A stretch of DNA of 64,000 nt from Skermanella sp. TT6 (lineage in GTDB: Bacteria; Pseudomonadota; Alphaproteobacteria; Azospirillales; Azospirillaceae). Shown here one piece after another: positions 33,756 to 41,810 of the stretch. The position numbers and the translations under genes were made by a program. Numbering within the stretch: the first letter of the stretch is position 1; the number at the start of each line of letters is the position of its first letter. The DNA is taken from assembly GCF_016653635.2 (NCBI RefSeq), contig NZ_CP067422.1:316001-380000 (forward strand). Direction: 5' to 3'. The notes beneath the pieces were generated by a model, which was not told where the DNA came from, made no database searches, and saw only the letters and a list, made by a program, of their open reading frames with translations.

Positions 33756-34397
33756 TCAGGCGGCTTGCAGGCCGGGCAGGACCGCGCCCAGGTCTTCGGC
33801 CGAGATGTCGCCCTGGCGCAGGATGCGCGGCGGGCCGGACAGGTCGACGATGGTGCTCGACTTCGTCGTGCCGTCCGCTCCCCCCGCCAGGATGTAGTCC
33901 ACCGCGTCGCCCACCTGGGCGAGCGCCAGCTCCAGGTCGACCAGGACGCCGTCCGCCTGCCCCGACAGGTTGGCCGAAGTCATGGCGACCGGCCGCTTCA
34001 GGTAGGACAGCAGGCCGCGCAGGACCGGGTTGGCGATGCAGCCGATCGCGACCGTCGGCCCGCCGCGCACGATGGTGTCGGGCACGGCGGCGTTCCGCGG
34101 CACCACGATGTTGAGCGGGCCGGGCCAGAACCGCCCGACCACCCGGTCCACCGGCCCCGTGTCGGCCATGTCGGCATAGGTCCGCCAGTCGCCCGGCTCG
34201 CGGACGAACAGGGTCAGCGCCTGGGTCGGCGGCCGGCGCTTGATCTCGAACGCCCGGCGGATCGCGTCGTCGTTCCAGGGATCGAGCGTCAGCGCAAGGT
34301 TGGTGTCGCTCGGCGCTATCACGACGCCGCCCTCGGCGACGCACCGCGCCGCGATGGCGAAATTTTCCTCGGAGGGTTGGAGTATCGGTGCCGGCAT
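33756..34397 (-). CDS. YrdC/Sua5-domain protein (threonylcarbamoyl-AMP synthase-like)
   Basis: 213 residues, a single YrdC domain without the C-terminal Sua5 domain. Conserved elements include GGVVIAPSDTNLALTLDP, KRRPPTQALTLFV (KR motif), PGPLNIVVP and the TSANLSG loop. Family members make threonylcarbamoyl-AMP for tRNA t6A; relatives carry carbamoyl-AMP chemistry in hydrogenase maturation and antibiotic carbamoylation. Placement inside a fatty-acid/polyketide-like operon, 11 bp after the ligase, is unusual for a housekeeping TsaC, so a dedicated carbamoylation role is a real alternative. Which holds cannot be read from sequence. Confidence 0.82.
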   Translation of the reverse strand: MPAPILQPSEENFAIAARCVAEGGVVIAPSDTNLALTLDPWNDDAIRRAFEIKRRPPTQALTLFVREPGDWRTYADMADTGPVDRVVGRFWPGPLNIVVPRNAAVPDTIVRGGPTVAIGCIANPVLRGLLSYLKRPVAMTSANLSGQADGVLVDLELALAQVGDAVDYILAGGADGTTKSSTIVDLSGPPRILRQGDISAEDLGAVLPGLQAA

Positions 34398-34408
34398 GGC
34401 AGCAGTTC

Positions 34409-35911
34409 CTATTTGTTGACGACCTTGAGAGCGTCGGTAAAGCGGAAATCGCGGGGAATTTCTATCAGCCGCAGGCGCTGCCGGCACCATTGCGTCAATT
34501 CGGCCGGAGTGGGCTCGATCGCGCCGATCTGCACCTGTATGTCGGCCACGGGAACCTCGCCCAGGTCGCGGTCCGGCTTGGGACTCACAACCGCTTGGGC
34601 GATCAGGGGGTGCTGAAGCAGGATCTCGCGGATATAGCCGGCGGACAGCTTCTCGCCGCCCGACACGATCACCTTCTTCCGCCGCTCCAGGTACCGCAGG
34701 GTGCCGGCGGCCGGGTCGCGGATGAACACGTCGTGGGTGCGCAGCCATTCCCCGCCCAGGCCGGCGGGCCGGACGAAGTCGTCGCGCACGAAGCCGGACT
34801 CCCCGAGATAGCCCAGCATGGCGGTCGGCGTCTTCACCAGCAGTTCGCCGATCTCCAGGCCGTCGCGGTGCTCGGGCTCGTGCAGCGCGACCTCGATCCC
34901 CTCCATCGGCCGGCCGGCCGTGCTCCACAGGGTGCGGTCGTCGCCCAGCAGGTTGGTGAAGACCCGGGGGCCGGCCTCGGACAGGCCGTAGGTCAGGTAG
35001 ATCTTGCCGTCATAGACCCGGCGCAGCGCCTCCAGGTCGGCCGGCATCACCCGGTCGCCGCCGATGGTCAGCTTCCTGAGGGACTCCGGGAAACGCTTTC
35101 CGACCGCCAGCAGCTTGCGGAGCTGGAACGGCGTGGTCGCGAACAGGCTGACCTGTTCCTCGTCGCAGACCTTGAACCAGTTGGCCGCCGAGAACGGCTG
35201 CTCCGACAGGATGATGTCCTTGTGCGACTGCATCGTGGCGATCACGCCGGCGACCAGGCCGTAGGAGAAATAGGCCGGCAGCGCCAGCAGCATGCGTCCG
35301 CCCGGCTCGAACTCGATCGACTCCGCGTGGAGCCGCGCGTTCAGGAAGGCGCTCTCGGCGCGGTGGACCACCGCCTTCGGCACGCCGGTCGATCCGGAGG
35401 ACAGGATGATCAGGCAGCCCGCCAGCTCCGGCCGGGGCGCCAGGTAGCGGCGGTCGAACAGCAACGCCGTGTCGTCGCCGAACGGGTGCTCGGCATGCTC
35501 CATCTCGGAGAAATGCCGGAGCCGCGCCGACGGCGCCACGACCGCGCCGGGCTTCACCAGGTCGCGCACCGCGTTGTAGCTGGCGGTCGGCAGCAGGTTC
35601 GAGGTCGGCACCGGCACCGCGCCGATCCGCAGCAGGGCCAGCAGGTGGCGGAGGAAGACCAGGTTGGTGCCGCAGGACAGCATGACCGGCGTCCCCTCGG
35701 ACACGCCGAGGGCCAGCCACTTCTCGGCATCCAGGTCCGCCTGGACGACCAGGTCGGCCAGGCGGTGGATCGTGAACGGGGAGCGGGTCCGGTCCACCAC
35801 GACGCTTTCGCTGCCGCGGGCCCACCGGAACCACTCTTCGACCGGCGACGCGGATCGATCCGGCGCCGTCCTCTCCAGGAGATCTTCAAGCATAGTCAAA
35901 CACTCCGTCAT
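34409..35911 (-). CDS. Acyl/aryl-AMP ligase (class I adenylate-forming enzyme)
   Basis: 500 residues. P-loop-like A3 motif SSGSTGVPK at 171-179, A5-like YLTYGLSEAGP, A7-like EWLRTHDVFI and A8 hinge RYLERRKKVIVSGGEKLSAGYIRE in blocks. The C-terminal A10 region reads FRFTDALKVVNK, where the usual GK pair is absent but Lys residues remain, so the adenylation Lys is not certain. Likely activates a carboxylic acid starter and loads it on the operon ACP. The substrate may be aryl or fatty. Its ATG overlaps the stop of the preceding ketosynthase-like gene (ATGA). Confidence 0.88.
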   Translation of the reverse strand: MTECLTMLEDLLERTAPDRSASPVEEWFRWARGSESVVVDRTRSPFTIHRLADLVVQADLDAEKWLALGVSEGTPVMLSCGTNLVFLRHLLALLRIGAVPVPTSNLLPTASYNAVRDLVKPGAVVAPSARLRHFSEMEHAEHPFGDDTALLFDRRYLAPRPELAGCLIILSSGSTGVPKAVVHRAESAFLNARLHAESIEFEPGGRMLLALPAYFSYGLVAGVIATMQSHKDIILSEQPFSAANWFKVCDEEQVSLFATTPFQLRKLLAVGKRFPESLRKLTIGGDRVMPADLEALRRVYDGKIYLTYGLSEAGPRVFTNLLGDDRTLWSTAGRPMEGIEVALHEPEHRDGLEIGELLVKTPTAMLGYLGESGFVRDDFVRPAGLGGEWLRTHDVFIRDPAAGTLRYLERRKKVIVSGGEKLSAGYIREILLQHPLIAQAVVSPKPDRDLGEVPVADIQVQIGAIEPTPAELTQWCRQRLRLIEIPRDFRFTDALKVVNK

Positions 35912-36678
35912 GCCTGTGTCAGGTCGACCCGCCGGACCGCGGCGGCGTCGGGGAAATCGAACCGCGCGGGACGCGGGGACGCGCCGTCCTCCAGCGCCGA
36001 GGCCAGGGCGAAGGGAAGCGCCAGCTCCGGCAGGCGGGCGAGCAGCAGGGCGGCGGCGGAACCGGGCAGCGGGAGCGGCGCCGGCTCGCTCTCCGTGTCG
36101 GCGCCGAGGCGGAGCACCGGGGCTCCCGCGGCCGGCCGGGCGGTCACCGCCAGGAAGGCGCCGGCCCCGGCCTTGCCGCTTTCCTCGACCGCGACGGCGC
36201 CGACGATCATGGCGTCGGCGTCTCCCCGCATCATGTCGAAGGCGGCGATCCCCAGGGCGTCGCCCAGGTTGGCCGATCTCCCGGCCAGGGCGAGCGAGGG
36301 GCCGTTGACGCCGGCGGCCATCGCGGCGACGCCGGCGCAGACATTGTAGCCGGAGCCGGAGAACTGCACCGGCGAGCGGCTGCCGCGGCGGACCTTGCCC
36401 GAGAAGCTGCCGAGGATCTGGTAGTTGCCGATCCGGCTCGCGACCACGATGCCGATCCGCAGGTCGGGAACGCCGCCGAGGCAGGGCCGTAGCCGGGCGC
36501 AGGCCGCGGCGGACAGCGCGGTCGCCGGATCGATCTCCAGCACCTTGCCCTTCAGCGCGGGCGGGCGCAGGACCGACCGGTCCAGGGCTCCGCCCGCCGC
36601 CATGGCCGCCAGCCCCTCCGGGCCGAAGCCGTGCAGCGTGCCGATCAGGGCTCCGGCCACCCCCAGGGTCGCGATCAT
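35908..36678 (-). CDS. Half-length ketosynthase-like protein, active-site Cys replaced (chain-length-factor-like)
   Basis: 256 residues. Similar to the N-terminal half of beta-ketoacyl-ACP synthases: GIVVASRIGNYQIL (about 76-89), YNVCAGVAAMAAGVNGPSLALAG (in blocks) and DMMRGDADAMIVGAVAVEES. At the place of the KS nucleophile the sequence reads LAGRSANLGDAL, Ser135 instead of Cys, and the C-terminal half with both catalytic His is missing. Short Cys-less KS-like partners act as chain length factors in aryl polyene type II systems, which is the likeliest role here, paired with the full KS of this operon. It overlaps both neighbouring genes by 4 bp. Confidence 0.8.
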   Translation of the reverse strand: MIATLGVAGALIGTLHGFGPEGLAAMAAGGALDRSVLRPPALKGKVLEIDPATALSAAACARLRPCLGGVPDLRIGIVVASRIGNYQILGSFSGKVRRGSRSPVQFSGSGYNVCAGVAAMAAGVNGPSLALAGRSANLGDALGIAAFDMMRGDADAMIVGAVAVEESGKAGAGAFLAVTARPAAGAPVLRLGADTESEPAPLPLPGSAAALLLARLPELALPFALASALEDGASPRPARFDFPDAAAVRRVDLTQA

Positions 36679-37091
36679 GCCGCCACCCCCGCCTGATCCG
36701 GAGCGGCGGCCGGCCGCGGCTCGATCGCCGAGGTGGTGAAGTGCCCGGACGCGACCACGGCGCCGTCGGGATCGATCAGCTCGCACCGGACGGAACCGAA
36801 CTGCCCCCGGCCGCCGACCGTGGCGACCAGCCGGTACCGGCGCCCCTCGGGAACGGGCGCCAGGCCGAGGTCGGAGACCTGGGCCGGAACCGTGCGCCGG
36901 CCGTCGAACAGGACGGCCGAGCTGGCGCGGCAGGCGTGCTGGGCCATGGCCTCGACCACCAAGTAGGGCGGGATGCCGGGGCCGGCGAAGGAGGGGTCGT
37001 GCAGGACGGCGTAGCTTTCCGGCCGGAACGGCGCGGTGAACACGCCGTCCTCCTCCCGCTGCTCGCCGCACAGGGCCAGGAAGCGCGTCAT
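36675..37091 (-). CDS. Hotdog-fold dehydratase-like protein (keeps Glu, lacks canonical His)
   Basis: 138 residues. The stretch AGPGIPPYLVVEAMAQHACR aligns with the central helix of FabZ (PGVLILEAMAQ), keeping the catalytic-type Glu, but the HFPG loop with the catalytic His is not conserved: Pro falls at that place, with a His two residues earlier (LHDPSF). Resembles the ApeP type of dehydratase subunit in aryl polyene loci. The other hotdog protein of this operon has the opposite pattern, so the two may form one heterodimeric active site. ATGA overlaps on both sides. Confidence 0.75.
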   Translation of the reverse strand: MTRFLALCGEQREEDGVFTAPFRPESYAVLHDPSFAGPGIPPYLVVEAMAQHACRASSAVLFDGRRTVPAQVSDLGLAPVPEGRRYRLVATVGGRGQFGSVRCELIDPDGAVVASGHFTTSAIEPRPAAAPDQAGVAA

Positions 37092-37891
37092 GCCGCACCC
37101 GCCCGGGCGTCGGCCTCGCTCCAGGAGCCCATGATGTTGTAGCCGGCATCGACCCACACGACCGAGCCGGTGGTCGAGCGCGACATGTCGCTCAGCAGGA
37201 ACAGCGCCGAATTCCCGATGTCCTCCAGCGAGACGTTGTAGGGCAGCGGCGACTGGCTGGCCCGCTTCTCCAGCATCTCGCGGAAGTTGGGCAGGCCCAG
37301 CGCGGCCAGGGTGCGCACCGGGCCGGCCGAGATCACGTTGACCCGGACCCCGTCGGCCCCCAGGTCGGCGGCCAGGTAGCGGGCCGCGGATTCCAGCGCG
37401 GCCTTGGCGACGCCCATCAGGTTGTAGCCGACGCAGACCCGCTCCGATCCCAGGTAGGACAGCGACAGCACGCCGGCACCCGGCTTGAAGTGCGGCCGGG
37501 CGTGCCGGCACAGGGAGACCAGCGAATAGGCGCTGACGTCCATGGTCAGTTCGAAGGCCGCCCGGCTGGTGTTGATGAAGCCGTTGGCCAGTTCGTCGCC
37601 GGGGGCGAAGGCCACGGCGTGGACGATGAAGTCGATGCCGCCGTGGCGCTCGGCGAAGGCGTCGCAGGCGGCCTTGACCTGGTCGTCGTCGCGCACGTCG
37701 CACGGCGCCAGGAACTCGACGCCCAGGCGCGGGGCCAGTCCCCTCAGCTGCTTCTCGATCTGGGGGTTCGCATAGGTGAGGCCGATCGTGGCCCCCTGGT
37801 TCCGCAAGGTCTGAGCGATGCCCCAGGCGATCGACCGCTGGTTCGCGACCCCGACGATCAGCCCGGCCTTGCCGGCCATCATTCCCGTCAT
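37088..37891 (-). CDS. fabI: Enoyl-ACP reductase, FabI type
   Basis: 267 residues, NAD(P)H-dependent enoyl-ACP reductase of the SDR family. GLIVGVANQRSIAWGIA is the nucleotide-binding start, and the catalytic residues fall at the same numbers as in E. coli FabI: Tyr146, Tyr156 and Lys163 (YNLMGVAK). In the VHAVAFAPGD loop an Ala stands where E. coli has Gly93, a position known for inhibitor resistance. It may saturate the chain made by this operon or be an extra, inhibitor-tolerant FabI protecting the producer. Overlaps the downstream hotdog gene by 4 bp. Confidence 0.93.
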   Translation of the reverse strand: MTGMMAGKAGLIVGVANQRSIAWGIAQTLRNQGATIGLTYANPQIEKQLRGLAPRLGVEFLAPCDVRDDDQVKAACDAFAERHGGIDFIVHAVAFAPGDELANGFINTSRAAFELTMDVSAYSLVSLCRHARPHFKPGAGVLSLSYLGSERVCVGYNLMGVAKAALESAARYLAADLGADGVRVNVISAGPVRTLAALGLPNFREMLEKRASQSPLPYNVSLEDIGNSALFLLSDMSRSTTGSVVWVDAGYNIMGSWSEADARAGAA

Positions 37892-37949
37892 TTTCCCGTT
37901 CTTTCCTGTATCAAGCCCGTATCTTGAAATCCGTCCCGGATGGTTTGCC

Positions 37950-38711
37950 TCAGCAGACGATATGCGCGCCGCCGCCGACCGGCAGGGTGACGCCGATCAG
38001 CAGCGGGCGGCGCGCCGCCAGCATCAGCACCGCGTCCGCGACCTCGTCCGCCGTGGTCAGGCGGCGCAGCGGGATGCGCGACAGCAGGTCGCGCCGCGCC
38101 GGCCCGTCCAGGAAGCCGGCGGTCAGCTCGGTCTCGACGAAGCCCGGCGCCACCGTGTTGACCGCGATGTTCGAGCGCGCGCATTCGATCGCCAGCGACT
38201 GGCCGAAGCGTTCCACCGCGGCCTTGGAGGCGCCGTACATCGCGTTGCCCGGGCGGACGTTGCCGCTGGCCAGCGAGGATATGTTGACGATGTCGCCGTA
38301 GCGGACGCGCCGCATCTGCGGCAGCACCGCCCGGCAGAAATGCACGGTGGCGCACAGGTTGTTGTCGATCACCGAGCTGACCTCGTCGGCGCCGACCCGG
38401 TCCACCAGGTTGTCCCGCGTGATGCCGGCATTGTTGACGAGCAGCGAGACCGGCCCCTCCGCCTGGACCGAGCCGACGAAGGCCGAGACGGCGGAGGCGT
38501 CGGTGCCGTCCACGCCGGAGCCCCGGCAGCGGCCCGGCAGTTCCTCCTCCAGGGAGCGGGCCTCCGCCTCGCTGGTCCGGAAGGTGAAACGCACGTCGTA
38601 CCCGGCCTCGACCAGCGACTTGACCAGCACCCGCCCGATGCCGCGGCTGCCGCCGGTCACGATCGCGAGCCGCGCCGGCATGCTCTCGGGGTTGACGGCC
38701 GGCGCGGTCAT
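37950..38711 (-). CDS. 3-oxoacyl-ACP reductase, FabG-like SDR
   Basis: 253 residues. Classical short-chain dehydrogenase: TGGSRGIG (19-26) binds NADPH, NNAG at 93-96, catalytic Ser146 in VNISS, Tyr159 and Lys163 in YGASK. FabG-like features include the C-terminal SAFETEL-type loop (VAPGFVETELTAG). Expected to reduce the 3-keto group of the growing chain on the operon ACP. ATG at 38711 overlaps the stop of the upstream hotdog gene by 4 bp; 58 bp separate it from fabI, the widest gap inside the fatty-acid-like block. Confidence 0.9.
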   Translation of the reverse strand: MTAPAVNPESMPARLAIVTGGSRGIGRVLVKSLVEAGYDVRFTFRTSEAEARSLEEELPGRCRGSGVDGTDASAVSAFVGSVQAEGPVSLLVNNAGITRDNLVDRVGADEVSSVIDNNLCATVHFCRAVLPQMRRVRYGDIVNISSLASGNVRPGNAMYGASKAAVERFGQSLAIECARSNIAVNTVAPGFVETELTAGFLDGPARRDLLSRIPLRRLTTADEVADAVLMLAARRPLLIGVTLPVGGGAHIVC

Positions 38712-39139
38712 GGCGTCCCCTCCGCCAGCAGGATCGAGCCGTTGCCGAGCGGCGTGCCCTCGCCGTCGCCGACGGTGTAGCGGACCTCCGCGGCCGAGCC
38801 GGGAGGCCCGTCCGGCGCGATCGACGTGGTGATCGTCAGGATCCGCCCGGGCAGGCTCGGGCGGCGGAAGCTGGCGCGCTTGACGCCGGCCACCCGCCAG
38901 GCCGCCGGGCCGCCCTCCATCATCGCCCGGGCGGTCGCGAACACGCTGTTCAGCACCATCGAGCCGGGATAGATGGGCATGCCGGGAAAATGCTCGGTGA
39001 AGATCGGGTCGCTGAACGACAGGTACTTCAGCGCGACGCATTTCCGGCCCGGCTCGCGCTCGACCACCCGGTCGATCGGCCAGTCGCGCGGAACGACGCC
39101 CGGCTCGGCGTCGGACAGGGGATTGTCAGGAGTTGACAT
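38708..39139 (-). CDS. Hotdog-fold dehydratase-like protein (keeps His, Glu replaced by Asn)
   Basis: 143 residues, FabA/FabZ-like. EHFPGMPIYPGSM carries the catalytic-type His50, but at the position of the FabZ Glu (14 residues later) this protein has Asn64 (PGSMVLNSVF). In FabA/FabZ the active site uses His from one subunit and the acid from the other, so this protein alone looks inactive, whereas together with the 36675-37091 protein, which has the Glu, a working heterodimer site could form. Overlaps both neighbours (14 bp with the reductase-like gene, 4 bp with fabG-like). Confidence 0.8.
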   Translation of the reverse strand: MSTPDNPLSDAEPGVVPRDWPIDRVVEREPGRKCVALKYLSFSDPIFTEHFPGMPIYPGSMVLNSVFATARAMMEGGPAAWRVAGVKRASFRRPSLPGRILTITTSIAPDGPPGSAAEVRYTVGDGEGTPLGNGSILLAEGTP

Positions 39140-40193
39140 AGGCGGTGATCACGGCCTCCAGGCCGCTCCTTTCGAGCCTCGGGAGATCGCCGACCGCCTC
39201 CGCCAGCCGGCGCATGTCGAAGCTGTGCCGGGTGCCCATGAAGCGGTTGTTGTCGGCGTTCACCTTGTTGAAGACCTGGTTGAAGCTTTTCTCGCCCGGT
39301 CCGTAGGCGATCCGCATACGTCCGCCGGTGACCTCCTCGAAGGTCCGGAAATGCTCGGCCACGGTCATCAGGCCGGTGTCGCAGATGTGGAAGACCTCGC
39401 GGTCCCCGGGTTCCGCGCGGCGGCGGAGCCGGGCGCACAGGTCGCCCATGTGGTCGATGTGGATCACCGGGAAGGTGCGTTCCGGATCGATGTCCACGTG
39501 GAACGCCGGCTCGCGGCCGAGGAACCGCTTGAACGCCTGAAGATAGGAGTAATAGCCGTAGCGGGTGTCGTTGACCCAGCCGGTGACGCTGTGCCCGATC
39601 ACCGAGCCGAGCCGCAGCACGGTCAGCGGGATCCCCGTCTCGGACGAGACGTGCCACAGCATGTATTCCGCCATGGTCTTCGACACGGTGTAGGGGTTGA
39701 TCGCCTCGAAATCCTCCAGCGGCCGCTCCGGGACCAGGCAGCCGGCGGAATCCCGGTCGCCCGGCCCGGCGACGCCGGTGGTCGAGACGAAGTAGAACCG
39801 TCCGATCCGGCCCGTCGCGCGCATCAGCCGCGTCGTGCCGACCGCGTTGAAGGCGAAGGCCTCGGCGATCCGCAAGGGGTCGTAGCTCATGTGGGCCGCA
39901 ACGTGCCACAGCTCGTCGGCCTCGATGCCGGCGAGGATCTCCGATGCGGCCTCGGCCCGCGTCAGGTCGATCGCGACCGGCTCGATCGCCTCGACCAGGC
40001 CGGGGGAGCCGTTGAAGCCGGCCAGAGCCTTGGACACCGCCTGGCGGACCCGGCTGCCGTCGGGATCGTCATGGGCCAGCGACAGGATGCGGAGCGGCTC
40101 GCCGCCCAGCAGGAAGGAGGAGACCAGCGCGCTTCCGACGAAGCCGCTCGCCCCGGTGACGGCGATGGTCCTGTGCGGGAAGGGGCGGGTCAT
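39126..40193 (-). CDS. NAD(P)-dependent SDR, thioester-reductase-like
   Basis: 355 residues. Extended SDR: TGASGFVG (13-20) for NAD(P), LWHVAAHMSYDP, FYFVSTTGVAG and the catalytic NPYTVSKTMAEYML (YxxxK). The GHV/STxGVAG pattern and Y-x3-K-x2-AE spacing resemble thioester-reductase and fatty acyl reductase domains that release ACP-bound chains as aldehyde or alcohol. A 3-beta-hydroxysteroid dehydrogenase-like or epimerase role is the alternative. Sits directly after the ketosynthase (ATGA overlap), as expected for a dedicated chain-release or tailoring enzyme. Confidence 0.75.
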   Translation of the reverse strand: MTRPFPHRTIAVTGASGFVGSALVSSFLLGGEPLRILSLAHDDPDGSRVRQAVSKALAGFNGSPGLVEAIEPVAIDLTRAEAASEILAGIEADELWHVAAHMSYDPLRIAEAFAFNAVGTTRLMRATGRIGRFYFVSTTGVAGPGDRDSAGCLVPERPLEDFEAINPYTVSKTMAEYMLWHVSSETGIPLTVLRLGSVIGHSVTGWVNDTRYGYYSYLQAFKRFLGREPAFHVDIDPERTFPVIHIDHMGDLCARLRRRAEPGDREVFHICDTGLMTVAEHFRTFEEVTGGRMRIAYGPGEKSFNQVFNKVNADNNRFMGTRHSFDMRRLAEAVGDLPRLERSGLEAVITAYVNS

Positions 40194-41344
40194 GACGGCG
40201 ACGCCTCCGGCCGGCGGAACAGCAGCGCCACGTTGGCCCCGCCGAACCCGTAGGTGACGCTCAGGGCCGCCCGGCCGGGCGGCAGCGGCGCCGGCCGGCC
40301 CGGCAGCACCACGGCGGCGCGGCTCCAGTCCTCGTGGACGGCGGCGAGGCCGGAGGTCGGCGGCGCCTCGCCGCGCTCCAGCGCCAGGATCGCGATGCCC
40401 GCCTCGATCGCGCCGGTGGCGCCGAGCGTGTGGCCGAACGCCGCCTTGGTGGAGGAGATCGCCGGCCGGTGCTTCTCGAACATCCCGGCATAGACCTGCG
40501 CCTCCATGGCGTCGTTCACCGGGGTGCCGGAGCCGTGGGCGTTGACATAGGCGATGTCGGCCGCCGTGCCGCCGTCCTGGGCCAGGGCGTTGTCGATCGC
40601 CCGCATGGCGCCGGCGCCGGTCAGGTCGGGCGAGGTCAGGGTATTGGTGTCGGTGGTGGAGGCGCGGCCGGTCAGGACCGAGCGGACGCGGGCGCCGCGG
40701 GCCGCCGCGTCGGCAGGCGCCTCCAGCACCAGCAGGGCGGCGCCCTCGCCCAGGGCGGTGCCGTCGCCGTCCGCCGAGAAGGGCGTGCAGCGGGTCGGCG
40801 ACAGCGTGCCGAGCGCGGAATGGCCGACCATCTTGTAGATGTCGAGCACGTCGACCCCTCCGCACAGCACCAGGTCGAAGCCCGCGAAGTCGATCAGGTC
40901 GGCGCCGGTCGCGATGGCGTCGCTGCCGGACGAGCAGGCCGACGAGACGCTGATCACGGGCAGGTCCAGTCCCAGCCCGCCGAGCAGCGGCCTTATATAG
41001 TGGTCCAGCTCGACCGGGCCGTTCTCGGTCTGGAAGATGTTGCCGAAGCTCGATCCCACGACCAGCGCCGCGCGGCGGCCCGCCAGGTCGCCGGCCGCCA
41101 GGCCGGCGTCGTCCAGGGCGGCGCGCAGGGCGCCTTCCAGCAGCGCCGCCATGCGGGCGCCGCCGTCGGACGGCAGCCCGTCCTTGATCTCGCCGCCGGA
41201 GCCGTTCAGGCACTGGGCGGTATCGAACGCCTCGATCGGGGCCACGCCGGACTCCCCGGCCATCAGCCGCGACCAGACCGCGTCCTGGTCCCGGCCGAGG
41301 CAGGTGACCAGGCCGGCGCCGGTGACGACGGGTTGGCAGGTCAT
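40190..41344 (-). CDS. Beta-ketoacyl-ACP synthase (KAS I/II-like), catalytic
   Basis: 384 residues with the complete Cys-His-His triad: VSSACSSG (Cys137), VNAHGSGT (His270) and the KAAFGHTLGA block (Lys300, His305). GFGGANVALLF near the C-terminus is the usual Gly-rich loop. It performs decarboxylative condensation on ACP-bound chains and is the only full KS of the operon; the half-length Cys-less protein at 35908-36678 is its probable partner. Start ATG at 41344 overlaps the thioesterase stop by 4 bp. No malonyl transferase gene is present, so malonyl-ACP must come from primary metabolism. Confidence 0.92.
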   Translation of the reverse strand: MTCQPVVTGAGLVTCLGRDQDAVWSRLMAGESGVAPIEAFDTAQCLNGSGGEIKDGLPSDGGARMAALLEGALRAALDDAGLAAGDLAGRRAALVVGSSFGNIFQTENGPVELDHYIRPLLGGLGLDLPVISVSSACSSGSDAIATGADLIDFAGFDLVLCGGVDVLDIYKMVGHSALGTLSPTRCTPFSADGDGTALGEGAALLVLEAPADAAARGARVRSVLTGRASTTDTNTLTSPDLTGAGAMRAIDNALAQDGGTAADIAYVNAHGSGTPVNDAMEAQVYAGMFEKHRPAISSTKAAFGHTLGATGAIEAGIAILALERGEAPPTSGLAAVHEDWSRAAVVLPGRPAPLPPGRAALSVTYGFGGANVALLFRRPEASPS

Positions 41345-41805
41345 GCCGCCCTCCCCCGCGCCAGCGCCGCGCGCACCTCGTCCGGAACCGGCGTCAGGGC
41401 GCCGGTGGCCGACAGGACGAAGGCGATGGTGAGCCGCCCGCGCGACAGCACGCGGCCGTTGGCCTGCACCGCGCAGCCCAGGATCATGCTGGACCGGTCG
41501 AACTCCACCGACCGGATCGACGCCTCGATCGGGTCGCCCAGCCGGGCCGACGAGACGTAGGCCATCTGGGCGCGGCCGACCCGGATCTCGACGGTGCCGT
41601 CGCAGAAGCGACCCGGCCCCAGGCCGGCCTTCTCGAACAGCTCCATCAGGGCGGCGCTCACCCAGCGCAGGTAGTTCGAGAAATGGACGACGTTGAAGCC
41701 GTCCACCTCGGCCGGGCACACCCGGTGGCTGTAGAGCACGTCCGCTACCGCCAGACGGACCCGTGCCGGAGGGGCTGCCTCCGCGATGATTTCCGAGCCG
41801 GTCAT
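41341..41805 (-). CDS. Acyl-CoA/ACP thioesterase, 4HBT hotdog type
   Basis: 154 residues. VDGFNVVHFSNYLRWVSAALMELFEKAG matches (in blocks) the Asp-containing helix of 4-hydroxybenzoyl-CoA thioesterase-like proteins, and RSVEFDRSSMILGCAVQANGRVLSRG forms the beta-sheet part. Probably releases or edits acyl chains from the operon ACP. Lies 5 bp after the ACP stop and overlaps the KS start. No signal peptide. Confidence 0.85.
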   Translation of the reverse strand: MTGSEIIAEAAPPARVRLAVADVLYSHRVCPAEVDGFNVVHFSNYLRWVSAALMELFEKAGLGPGRFCDGTVEIRVGRAQMAYVSSARLGDPIEASIRSVEFDRSSMILGCAVQANGRVLSRGRLTIAFVLSATGALTPVPDEVRAALARGRAA

Positions 41806-41810
41806 GGCGA

